Source of the DNA: Streptomyces sp. NBC_00582
GTDB lineage: Bacteria; Actinomycetota; Actinomycetes; Streptomycetales; Streptomycetaceae
Direction of reading: 5' to 3'
NCBI RefSeq assembly: GCF_036345155.1
Contig: NZ_CP107772.1
Span: forward strand, 4,402,001-4,466,000
DNA length: 64,000 nt
Of the stretch, positions 7,564 to 15,434 are shown in pieces (within the stretch, counting starts at the first letter, position 1; every line of letters starts with the position of its first letter). The translations under genes and the position numbers were made by a program. The notes beneath the pieces are model-generated. The model did no database searches, was not told the origin of the DNA, and saw only the letters and a program-made list of their open reading frames with translations.

Positions 7564-10053
7564 CTACAGCTTCTCGACCGGCGCGTACCGCAGCAGCAGC
7601 CGCTTGGGCTTGCTGTCGCCGAAGTCGATGGTCGCCTCCGCGTTGGACCCCGTGCCCTTCACTCCCACGACCGTGCCGAGCCCGAACTGGTCGTGGGTGA
7701 CACGGTCACCGACGGCCAGGGCGACCACCGGCTTCTCCGCCGCGCCCCGGCGGGTCGCGAAGCCCGAGGCGCCCGCGGCCGAGGAGCGCGAGCGGGACGA
7801 GGACAGGGAAGCCGCCACGCCGGAGACCGGACCGGAGGACACGGGCGCCGTCGCCCCCGTCCGCTTCCAGTCCACATGGGTCGCCGGGATCTCCTCAAGG
7901 AACCGTGAGGGCGGGTTGTACGACGGCTGCCCCCAGGCGCTGCGCATCGAGGACCGCGTGAGGTAGAGCCGCTCCCGCGCGCGTGTGATGCCGACGTAGG
8001 CCAGTCGGCGCTCCTCCTCCAGCTCCTTGGTCTGACCGAGGGCGCGCATGTGCGGGAACACGCCGTCCTCCATGCCGGTGAGGAAGACGACCGGGAACTC
8101 CAGCCCCTTGGCGGTGTGCAGGGTCATCAGGGTGATGACGCCCGAGCCCTCCTCGTCCTCGTCGGGGATCTGGTCGGAGTCGGCGACGAGGGCGACCCGC
8201 TCCAGGAAGTCGGCGAGGGAGCCGGCCGTCTCGCCCTCACCGGACTCCTGCTCGAACTCCAGGGCCACGGCGGCGAGTTCCTGGAGGTTCTCGATTCGGG
8301 TCTCGTCCTGCGGGTCGGTGGAGGCCTGCAACTCGGCGAGGTAGCCCGTGCGTTCGAGCACGGCCTCCAGAATGGTGGCGGGGCCCGCGCCGGACTCGAC
8401 GATCGTCCGGAGCTCCTCCATGAGCACGTTGAACCGCTTCACGGCGTTGGTCGACCGCGCGGCCATGCCGTACGCCTCGTCGACCCGCTTGAGCGCCTGC
8501 GGGAAGCTGATCTTCTCCCGCTGGGACAGGGCGTCGATCATCGCCTCGGCGCGGTCGCCGATGCCGCGCTTGGGGACGTTGAGGATGCGGCGCAGCGGGA
8601 CCGAGTCCTCCGGGTTGGCGAGGACACGCAGGTAGGCCAGGACGTCCCGGACCTCCTTGCGCTCGTAGAAGCGGACGCCGCCGACGACCTTGTAGGGCAG
8701 GCCGACGCGGATGAAGACCTCTTCGAAGACACGGGACTGGGCGTTGGTGCGGTAGAAGACCGCGACGTCACCGGCCTTGGAGTCGCCCGCGTCGGTGAGT
8801 CGGTCTATCTCGTCGGCGACGAACTGCGCCTCGTCGTGCTCAGTGTCGGCGACATAGCCGGTGATGCGCGCGCCCGCGCCCGCGTTGGTCCACAGGTTCT
8901 TGGGACGCCGGGACTCGTTGCGCTCGATGACCGCGTTGGCGGCGGACAGGATCGTCTGTGTGGAGCGGTAGTTCTGCTCGAGCAGGATCGTGTTCGCGTC
9001 CGGGTAGTCCTCCTCGAACTGGAGGATGTTGCGGATCGTCGCCCCCCGGAAGGCGTAGATCGACTGGTCGGCGTCACCCACGACACACAGCTCGGCGGGC
9101 GGCACGTCGTACTCGCTGGGGGGTACGTCGACCGGGTGCTCGGACGTGCCGACCAGCTCCCGGACCAGGGCGTACTGGGCGTGGTTGGTGTCCTGGTACT
9201 CGTCGACGAGGACATGCCGGAAGCGACGGCGGTAGTGCTCGGCGACGTCGGGGAAGGCACGCAGCAGGTTGACCGTCGTCATGATCAGGTCGTCGAAGTC
9301 GAGGGCGTTCGCCTCGCGCAGCCGGGACTGGTACATCGCGTAGGCCTGGGCGAGGGTCTTCTCGAAGCCGTCGGCGGCCTGGGCGGCGAAGTCCTCCTCG
9401 TCGATCAGCTCGTTCTTCAGGTTGCTGATCTTGGCGCTGAAGGACTTCGGCGGGTAGCGCTTGGGGTCGAGGTCCAGATCGCGGCAGACCAGGGCCATCA
9501 GCCGCTTGGAGTCGGCGGCGTCGTAGATCGAGAACGACGACGTGAAGCCGAGCTTCTTGCTCTCGCGGCGCAGGATGCGCACGCACGCGCTGTGGAAGGT
9601 CATGACCCACATCGCGTTCGCGCGCGGGCCGACGAGCTGCTCGACGCGCTCCTTCATCTCGCCCGCGGCCTTGTTGGTGAAGGTGATCGCGAGGATCTGG
9701 CCCGGGTGGACACCGCGCTCGGCGAGGAGGTGGGCGATGCGGTGGGTGAGCACGCGGGTCTTGCCGGAGCCGGCGCCGGCGACGATGAGCAGGGGGGTGC
9801 CGGCGTGGACGACGGCCGCGCGCTGGTTGTCGTTGAGCCCCTCCAGGAGGGCGGCCGCGTCGATGGCGGGGCGGGGGACGCCGTCGCGGTAGTACCTGTC
9901 CCGGTCCGGGGGCACGTCGAACTTCCCGCCGAACAGATCGTCCGGAAGCGGCTCCGGAACGTGATCGTCCTCGGGCGGCGGCGGGGGTTCCTCGTCATGG
10001 CCGGCGGGGGCCTGGAGGTTCGCCAGGAAGCTGTCGTCAAAGAGGCTGCTCAT
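7564..10053 (-). CDS. pcrA: ATP-dependent DNA helicase PcrA/UvrD
   Basis: An 829-residue superfamily 1A helicase. Walker A GAGSGKT is at 93-99, Walker B is in the VDEYQDTN segment, and later helicase motifs such as QNYRST, VGG(V)RFYERKE and TLHTAKGLEF are all present. The C-terminus has the PcrA-specific Tudor-like domain (VTHDQFGLGTVVGV...) that in this family contacts RNA polymerase. Role: 3'-5' unwinding in repair and clearing of stalled transcription or replication. The N-terminal 65 residues are acidic and Pro-rich, as in other streptomycete PcrA. ATG 10053 is preceded by GGAGAG and by a RecA-independent damage promoter. Confidence 0.95.
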   Translation of the reverse strand: MSSLFDDSFLANLQAPAGHDEEPPPPPEDDHVPEPLPDDLFGGKFDVPPDRDRYYRDGVPRPAIDAAALLEGLNDNQRAAVVHAGTPLLIVAGAGSGKTRVLTHRIAHLLAERGVHPGQILAITFTNKAAGEMKERVEQLVGPRANAMWVMTFHSACVRILRRESKKLGFTSSFSIYDAADSKRLMALVCRDLDLDPKRYPPKSFSAKISNLKNELIDEEDFAAQAADGFEKTLAQAYAMYQSRLREANALDFDDLIMTTVNLLRAFPDVAEHYRRRFRHVLVDEYQDTNHAQYALVRELVGTSEHPVDVPPSEYDVPPAELCVVGDADQSIYAFRGATIRNILQFEEDYPDANTILLEQNYRSTQTILSAANAVIERNESRRPKNLWTNAGAGARITGYVADTEHDEAQFVADEIDRLTDAGDSKAGDVAVFYRTNAQSRVFEEVFIRVGLPYKVVGGVRFYERKEVRDVLAYLRVLANPEDSVPLRRILNVPKRGIGDRAEAMIDALSQREKISFPQALKRVDEAYGMAARSTNAVKRFNVLMEELRTIVESGAGPATILEAVLERTGYLAELQASTDPQDETRIENLQELAAVALEFEQESGEGETAGSLADFLERVALVADSDQIPDEDEEGSGVITLMTLHTAKGLEFPVVFLTGMEDGVFPHMRALGQTKELEEERRLAYVGITRARERLYLTRSSMRSAWGQPSYNPPSRFLEEIPATHVDWKRTGATAPVSSGPVSGVAASLSSSRSRSSAAGASGFATRRGAAEKPVVALAVGDRVTHDQFGLGTVVGVKGTGSNAEATIDFGDSKPKRLLLRYAPVEKL

Positions 10054-10062
10054 CGCTCTCCG

Positions 10063-10085
10063 AGTCTAGGGCGCCCCACTGACAA
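10063..10085 (-). promoter_or_regulatory. RecA-independent DNA-damage (PafBC-type) promoter of pcrA
   Basis: On the minus strand TTGTCAGTG (10077-10085), 8 nt, TAGACT (10063-10068): a full match to the RecA-NDp consensus. The -10 ends 9 nt before the pcrA ATG, so the leader is very short. Confidence 0.8.
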
Positions 10086-10213
10086 CGCGTGGCCGTCCCC
10101 CGAACATCCCCGCCCTCACCTTCCGGCGCGGCGATATCACAGCACGTGACCCCATGTCCCGGCTTTGCGCAAGGTAACGAAAACGTATCGGGCATATCGC
10201 CCATCAACCTTCA

Positions 10214-10500
10214 CAGGAGCCACACGAGTTGGCTACCGTGCCGGGCAGGCCCCACGGATCCCCACCGGCGAACCTCGCCGGGCCGCAGGGCCTCCGCCGA
10301 GTCCGGCGCGCCCCTGTGCGGCAGCCGGAGCCGGGGACCCACCGAGACTGCCGGGGTGAATCGGCCCACTCCCCAGCGGAGCCGGCCGTAGGGCGCGCCT
10401 TCCGATCCATCCGCCCGAACCCTCCCCCACTCTCGACTTCGCTCGAGCGGGGGGACCCCCACCGCTGACCCGGTAGGCGGACGATGGAAGGAGTCGCCTC
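10214..10500 (+). ncRNA. c-di-AMP (ydaO/yuaA-type) riboswitch with an inserted hairpin
   Basis: Several ydaO consensus blocks occur in order: CCGGGGTGAATC near 10353, GTAGGGCGCGCC near 10388, GCCCGAACCC near 10413, CCGCTGACCCGGTAGGCGG near 10462 and GATGGAAGGAG just before the TTG start. Streptomycete ydaO riboswitches control cell-wall hydrolase genes, which fits the NlpC/P60 gene directly downstream. The aptamer is interrupted between the GCCCGAACCC and GCTGACC blocks by about 40 nt (10423-10462) forming an imperfect hairpin. Exact ends are approximate. Confidence 0.8.
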
Positions 10501-10502
10501 TC

Positions 10503-11657
10503 TTGGCGTCGCAGCACCGCAAGCCGCGCTTTTCGGGCTCCCGCGTGGCAGGCATACGCACGCCCGCCCTGGCCACCGCCGCGCTCACGTCCGTGGCCCT
10601 GCTCTCCCAGTCGGCGAACGCCGCCCCCTCCGAGGACGGCAAGCCGAGCCTGGAGGAGGTCGAGAAAAAGGTCGACGACCTCTACCGTCAGGCGGAGTCG
10701 GCGACCGAGAAGTACAACGCCGCCAAGGAGAAGACCACCAAGCAGCGCAAGCGGGTCGACGGTCTCCTCGACGACGTCGCCCGGCGCACCCAGAAGCTCA
10801 ACGAGGCGCGGGAGGAGCTCGGTTCCTTCGCCGCAGCCCAGTACCGCACCGGGGCCTCCGCGCCCGACACCGCGACGTTCCTGCTGGCGGACTCCCCGCA
10901 GGACTACTTCGACCAGACGCAGCTGATGAACCGGCTGACCGACCGCCAGAAGGGCGCCGTCGACGACTTCGTCACCGAGCAGTCGTCGACCCTGCGGAAG
11001 CGGCAGGAGGCCGCCGAGAGCCTCGCGACGCTCACCGACACACAGAGCGACCTGAAGACCGCCAAGGCCACCGTCCAGAAGAAGCTCGGCGGCGCGCGCG
11101 AGCTGCTGTCGCAGCTCACGGCCCAGGAGAAGGCGCGGCTGGCGGCGATCGAGGAGCAGAGGCAGGAGGAGGCCGCGCGCAGGGCGGCCGAGCTGGCCCG
11201 GCAGCAGGCGGCGGAGCAGGCCGCCCGACAGGACACCGGCAGCACCTCCTCCGCACCGACCGGCTCGGACTCCTCGTCGTCCACGGACTCCTCGTACGCC
11301 ACCAAGGCCGACAAGGCGCTCGCCTTCGCCCGCGCCCAGATCGGCAAGCCGTACGTCTGGGGAGCGACCGGCCCCGACTCCTACGACTGCTCCGGACTCA
11401 CCCAGGCCGCCTGGAAGGCCGCCGGCGTCACCCTCCCGCGCACCACCTACGACCAGGTGAACGCCGGCACCACCGTCTCCCTCGCCGACGCCCGACCCGG
11501 TGACCTGGTCTTCTTCTACGACGACATCAGCCACGTCGGCATCTACATCGGCAACGGCATGATGATCCACGCCCCGAAGCCGGGCGCCTACGTCCGCGAG
11601 GAGTCCATCTACTACGACGGCGAGTCCGGCATCCACAGCGTGGTCCGCCCGGCCTGA
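10503..11657 (+). CDS. Secreted NlpC/P60 peptidoglycan hydrolase (riboswitch-controlled)
   Basis: A 384-residue protein starting at TTG, with AAGGAG 8 nt upstream inside the riboswitch. Signal peptide with cleavage near SANA-APS (about residue 41). A long coiled coil, about 45-245, is followed by a Ser-rich linker and the NlpC/P60 domain, about 265-384. Catalytic Cys is in YDCSGL, His in SHVGIYIG, and the third polar residue in MIHAP. Family members cleave gamma-D-Glu-diamino acid bonds in stem peptides. The coiled coil resembles the N-terminal regulatory domain of RipA/CwlO-type enzymes. Sister gene at 13592. Confidence 0.92.
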   Translation: MASQHRKPRFSGSRVAGIRTPALATAALTSVALLSQSANAAPSEDGKPSLEEVEKKVDDLYRQAESATEKYNAAKEKTTKQRKRVDGLLDDVARRTQKLNEAREELGSFAAAQYRTGASAPDTATFLLADSPQDYFDQTQLMNRLTDRQKGAVDDFVTEQSSTLRKRQEAAESLATLTDTQSDLKTAKATVQKKLGGARELLSQLTAQEKARLAAIEEQRQEEAARRAAELARQQAAEQAARQDTGSTSSAPTGSDSSSSTDSSYATKADKALAFARAQIGKPYVWGATGPDSYDCSGLTQAAWKAAGVTLPRTTYDQVNAGTTVSLADARPGDLVFFYDDISHVGIYIGNGMMIHAPKPGAYVREESIYYDGESGIHSVVRPA

Positions 11658-11672
11658 GCCACATCGTGGGCG

Positions 11673-11714
11673 CCACGCGCGCGTAGCGCGTTCTTTGCGT
11701 CTACGCGCGCGTGG
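11673..11714. terminator. Terminator after the first NlpC/P60 gene
   Basis: Perfect 14-bp stem CCACGCGCGCGTAG / CTACGCGCGCGTGG with a 14-nt loop containing TTCTTTG, starting 15 nt after the stop codon. Confidence 0.8.
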
Positions 11715-11842
11715 GCCGCCCGCGGTGGCCGCTTCGCATCCCCAGGGCCTGCCCGGCGGATCACATCGGAGGAAATCAGCGGCCCCTCATCGGCGCACGC
11801 GTCTCCGGCATGATCCGCCGGACAGGCCCTAGCATCGGGCGC

Positions 11843-12841
11843 ATGTCCGGCTCCTCCTCCCTGCGCGCCTGGTGGGCGCGGCGTCCGCCGGCGGCCGGGG
11901 CCGTCGTTCTGGCCACCGGCATCCTGTCGGTCGGACTGCGCCTGGCGGGACACGAGGTGCTGTTCCAGGCCACGCTGGCCCTGGCCGGCGCCGCCTGGGC
12001 GCTGCTGGCCTCGGACTTCGTCGTACGGCTGGTGCGGGAGCCCCGGCGCTGGCGGGCGGAGGCCGGCACACCGGGCGGGCTGACCGCCGTGGCCGCCACC
12101 ACGGTGCTCGGCGCGGGCGTCTCCGCGCTCGGCCGGCAGAACCTCGCCTGGGCGCTGCTGGCGCTGGCGGCCGTGCTGTGGCCGCTGCTGATGACGGATG
12201 TCGTACGGCACGTCACCCGACACCTGATGAGCCACCGGGGCCGTCGGATGCACGGGGACGTGTTCCTGTGCTGCGTGGCCACCCAGGGGCTCGCGGTGCT
12301 GGGCGCGACCCTGGCGAAGGCCGAGCGGCTCGACTGGCCGGCGCACACCGCGCTCGTGCTGTTCTGGTTGGGCCTGCTGCTCTACGTGTTCATGCTGGCC
12401 CTGTTCGACTGGCGAGAGGTGACCGACGGCGCCGGGGACCAGTGGGTGGCCGGCGGGGCGCTCGCCGTCTCGGCGCTCGCGGGCGCGCGGCTCACCGACG
12501 CCGATCACCGGCTCCATTTGTGGAACGCCGACGACCGGGGCGTCCTGCGGGGGATGACCCTCGCGCTGCTCGTGCTCGCCCTGTGCTGGTACGCCGTCCT
12601 GCTCGCCGGCGAGCTGCTGCGGCCCCGGCTGCGCTACGACGTGCGGCGGTGGGCGACGGTGTTCCCGATGGGGATGACGGCGGTGGCGATGCTGTCCGCG
12701 GCCCCCGCCCTCGTCCTCCCGCGCTGGAAGGGGCCCGGGGAGGCGCTGCTGTGGGTCGCGGTCGCGGCCTGGCTGGCGGTCGCCGTCGCGGCCCTGGCCG
12801 CCGGGCCCCTCGGGTCCGTCACGTCCAGAGGACCGCGATGA
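11843..12841 (+). CDS. TDT-like integral membrane protein
   Basis: A 332-residue protein with about 8-10 hydrophobic helices and short polar loops (for example SDFVVRLVREPRRWRAEAGTPGGLTAVAATTVLG, then FWLGLLLYVFMLALFDWREV). The arrangement resembles the tellurite-resistance/dicarboxylate transporter (TDT) family; substrate unknown. Start ATG 11843 is chosen because TAGCAT (11830-11835) lies 7 nt upstream, a leaderless arrangement. An in-frame ATG at 11711 would place a non-hydrophobic, poorly coding tail in front and lies inside the preceding terminator. The last 23 bp overlap the convergent gene at 12819. Confidence 0.7.
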   Translation: MSGSSSLRAWWARRPPAAGAVVLATGILSVGLRLAGHEVLFQATLALAGAAWALLASDFVVRLVREPRRWRAEAGTPGGLTAVAATTVLGAGVSALGRQNLAWALLALAAVLWPLLMTDVVRHVTRHLMSHRGRRMHGDVFLCCVATQGLAVLGATLAKAERLDWPAHTALVLFWLGLLLYVFMLALFDWREVTDGAGDQWVAGGALAVSALAGARLTDADHRLHLWNADDRGVLRGMTLALLVLALCWYAVLLAGELLRPRLRYDVRRWATVFPMGMTAVAMLSAAPALVLPRWKGPGEALLWVAVAAWLAVAVAALAAGPLGSVTSRGPR

Positions 12842-13172
12842 AGACGTTCGCCACGGTCAGCAGCCCGACCAGGCCGAACAGGGGCTTCTCGACCTTCTCG
12901 TCGTCCCGCTTCACATAGACCAGGCCGAGGATCACGACGAGCAGCGCCAGCTTCACCCCGATCTTGATGTTGTTGACGGGCTGGTCGTCGGCCTGGTTGA
13001 GGCCGACCAGGATCACCCCCGTGACCAGCATGGTCGCCGCGCCGTGCAGCATCGCGGGAACGAAACGGGCCGTGCCCCGGCCCATGGCCTTCATCTGCGT
13101 GAGGAAGCCGCCCAGGAGCGCGGCGATGCCGATGATGTGCAGGCCGACGAAAAGATGGATGAGTACGTCCAT
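12819..13172 (-). CDS. Small four-helix integral membrane protein
   Basis: A 117-residue protein with four predicted membrane helices (residues about 4-22, 40-58, 70-86, 97-115) and a short charged loop KRDDEKVEKP near residue 90. I do not recognise a named family; similar small membrane proteins are common in actinomycetes. A minus-strand TAGCAT (13181-13186) lies 8 nt upstream of the ATG, so the message has little or no leader. Its 3' end overlaps that of the TDT-like gene by 23 bp. Confidence 0.75.
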   Translation of the reverse strand: MDVLIHLFVGLHIIGIAALLGGFLTQMKAMGRGTARFVPAMLHGAATMLVTGVILVGLNQADDQPVNNIKIGVKLALLVVILGLVYVKRDDEKVEKPLFGLVGLLTVANVFIAVLWT

Positions 13173-13390
13173 GAGGCCGGATGCTAATCAGAGCGGCACC
13201 GGCCCCCCGACACCGGCCCTCCCCCGGTGACCGGGCTTGCACATATGCGCCCCATAGCATCCCGTCACGCCGAGGTGTCCCGGAATCACCGCATCGATCA
13301 CCGCGCCGCGCCAACCCGACGCCCCCGGCTCCGCCGCCCGGACAGAAACCATCAGCCGGTGGTCCGCTCATGCCATTTCCGTACATCGCG

Positions 13391-13420
13391 TTACCCACCC
13401 GACACGCACGGGCCTAGCGT
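13391..13420 (+). promoter_or_regulatory. Putative promoter of the second NlpC/P60 gene
   Basis: TTACCC (13391-13396), 18-nt spacer, TAGCGT (13415-13420). It implies a 5' leader of about 165 nt that contains the inverted repeat at 13492-13533. Confidence 0.45.
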
Positions 13421-13491
13421 CCTCCCCCAGGTGACCGGCTCCCCACCGCCGCCCGGGCCAGGGGCGGCAGTCGGCCACTACCGCCGAGAAG

Positions 13492-13533
13492 GTCCGACGG
13501 CGTCCCGCTCCCCCTGTGCGGACGCCGTCGGAC
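13492..13533 (+). repeat. 14-bp inverted repeat in the leader of the second NlpC/P60 gene
   Basis: Arms GTCCGACGGCGTCC (13492-13505) and GGACGCCGTCGGAC (13520-13533), 14-nt loop. It looks like a terminator but lies upstream of the gene, about 60 nt before the start codon. The rest of 13173-13591 shows only the two divergent promoters; I do not find ydaO consensus blocks here. Confidence 0.65.
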
Positions 13534-13591
13534 ACGTCAGCCGCTCCCCTTCATGGCCGCGGCGGTCGTACGAAAGGACGTGCAGTCCCAC

Positions 13592-14674
13592 GTGGCAGCG
13601 CACCGCAAGCCCCGACAGCGCTCGCTCGGCGGCCAGACGGCCCGTACGGCGTTCACCCTCGCCCTCGCGGGCGCGGCGACCGCCACGGCCTTCGACGGAA
13701 CCGGCCAGGCCGAGCCCCAGCTGACCACCGCACAGGTCAAGGCCGAGGTGGACAGGCTGTACCAGGAGGCGGAGGCGGCCACCGAGCGGTACAACGGCGC
13801 ACAGGAGAAGGCCACCACCGCCGAGCGGCACCTGGCGACCCTGCGGGACGAGGCGGCCCGCAAGGAGGAGAAGCTGAACTCGGCGCGGGAGGCGCTGGGC
13901 ACCATGGCGGCGGCGCAGTACCGCAGCGGAGGTCTCGACCCCTCCGTGCAACTCGCGCTCTCCGACGACCCCGACCGGTATCTCGACGGCGCCGCCTTCG
14001 CCGAACGCGCCGGTGACCGCCAGTCCGCCGCCGTCGCCCGCGTCCGCCGGCAACTGCGCGAGATCGAGCAGCTGCGCGGCGCGGCCCGCCTCGAACTGTC
14101 CTCCCTCAAGGCCCGCCAGGCGGAGCTGAAGAAGCACAAGAAGACCATCACCGACAAGCTCACCGCCGCCCGGAGTCTGCTCTCCCGGCTGTCGGCCGCG
14201 GACCGGGCCCGGATCGCCGCGGACACCGGCGGCGGCACCGCGACGACCGCCCGCGTCTCACGGGCCTCCTCAGTCGCTCGCGACACCCTCCAGGCGCCCG
14301 GCACCACCACCGCCTCCGCCCCGAACTCACGGGCGGGGGCCGCCGTCTCCTTCGCCTACTCCAAGCTCGGCAGCCCCTACGTCTGGGGCGCCACCGGCCC
14401 CGACGCCTTCGACTGCTCGGGCCTCGTGCTGGCCGCCTACCGCTCCGCCGGGGTCTCCCTGCCCCGCACGACCTACGCCCAGATCGGCGCCGGCCAACGC
14501 GTCTCCCGCTCCGAACTCCTCCCCGGCGACCTGGTCTTCTTCTACTCCGGCATCACCCACGTCGGCCTCTACATCGGCAACGGCCGGATGATCCACGCCC
14601 CGAACCCCTCCGCACCGGTACGCATCGCCCCCATCGACGAGATGCCGTTCGCCGGGGCGACCCGGGTGGTGTGA
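13592..14674 (+). CDS. Secreted NlpC/P60 peptidoglycan hydrolase
   Basis: About 360 residues from GTG 13592. N-terminal signal-like segment (TARTAFTLALAGAATATAF), coiled coil about 40-200, Thr/Ala/Ser-rich linker, then the NlpC/P60 domain over the last 120 residues: Cys in FDCSGL, His in THVGLYIG, MIHAP. It is a paralogue of the protein at 10503, with the same order of domains. Start choice is uncertain. GTG 13592 resembles the VAAHRKPR/MASQHRKPR start of the sister protein but its AAGGA is 13 nt upstream; GTG 13580 and ATG 13553 are alternatives adding 4 or 13 residues. Confidence 0.9.
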   Translation: MAAHRKPRQRSLGGQTARTAFTLALAGAATATAFDGTGQAEPQLTTAQVKAEVDRLYQEAEAATERYNGAQEKATTAERHLATLRDEAARKEEKLNSAREALGTMAAAQYRSGGLDPSVQLALSDDPDRYLDGAAFAERAGDRQSAAVARVRRQLREIEQLRGAARLELSSLKARQAELKKHKKTITDKLTAARSLLSRLSAADRARIAADTGGGTATTARVSRASSVARDTLQAPGTTTASAPNSRAGAAVSFAYSKLGSPYVWGATGPDAFDCSGLVLAAYRSAGVSLPRTTYAQIGAGQRVSRSELLPGDLVFFYSGITHVGLYIGNGRMIHAPNPSAPVRIAPIDEMPFAGATRVV

Positions 14675-14687
14675 CGGCCCCGGTGGG

Positions 14688-15434
14688 TCACACCAGCCGT
14701 CGTGCCGTCGCCCAGCGGGTCAGCTCATGACGGTTCGACAACTGGAGCTTGCGGAGCACCGCCGAGACATGGGACTCGACCGTCTTCACCGAGATGAACA
14801 GTTGCTTGGCGATCTCCTTGTACGCATAGCCGCGGGCGATGAGGCGCAGCACCTCGCGCTCGCGCTGGGTCAGCCGGTCGAGGTCCTCGTCGACCGGCGG
14901 GGCGTCGGTGGAGGCGAAGGCGTCCAGGACGAACCCGGCGAGGCGGGGCGAGAAGACCGCGTCGCCCTCCTGCACCCGGAAGATCGAGCCGACCAGATCG
15001 GTCCCCGTGATCGTCTTGGTGACGTATCCGCGGGCACCCCCGCGGATCACCCCGATCACGTCCTCCGCCGCGTCCGACACGGACAGGGCGAGGAAACGCA
15101 CCGGCTGCTCGGCGTCGGCCATCAACGCGGCGCACCGCCGCAGCACTTCCACCCCGCCGCCACCGGGCAGATGGACGTCGAGCAGGACCACCTCGGGCCG
15201 GGTCGCCGTGATGACGGTGACCGCCTGGTCGACGTCCGCCGCCTCGCCGACGACCTCGACGCCCGTCTGCTCGGTCTGGCCGATCTCGGCCTGCACACCG
15301 GTGCGGAACATACGGTGGTCGTCGACGAGGACCACCCGCACACGCCGCCCGCCCGTGCTCCCGCCGGAGGACGGCGCCGGCTCGGCCGCCTCCCCCGCTC
15401 CAGCCGCCGCGTTCGTCTCGGTCGGGTCGCTCAT
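14688..15434 (-). CDS. NarL/LuxR-family response regulator
   Basis: A 248-residue two-domain regulator. Residues 1-30 are an Ala/Glu-rich extension. The receiver domain spans about 32-155 with the acidic pocket D38-D39 and phospho-acceptor D86 (VVLLDVHLP). A LuxR-type helix-turn-helix occupies about 185-245 (LTQREREVLRLIARGYAYKEIAKQ, then VKTVESHVSAVLRKL). Its ATG overlaps the stop of the upstream kinase gene by 4 nt (ATGA), so the pair is translationally coupled and is almost certainly a cognate two-component system. The DNA target is unknown. Confidence 0.92.
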   Translation of the reverse strand: MSDPTETNAAAGAGEAAEPAPSSGGSTGGRRVRVVLVDDHRMFRTGVQAEIGQTEQTGVEVVGEAADVDQAVTVITATRPEVVLLDVHLPGGGGVEVLRRCAALMADAEQPVRFLALSVSDAAEDVIGVIRGGARGYVTKTITGTDLVGSIFRVQEGDAVFSPRLAGFVLDAFASTDAPPVDEDLDRLTQREREVLRLIARGYAYKEIAKQLFISVKTVESHVSAVLRKLQLSNRHELTRWATARRLV

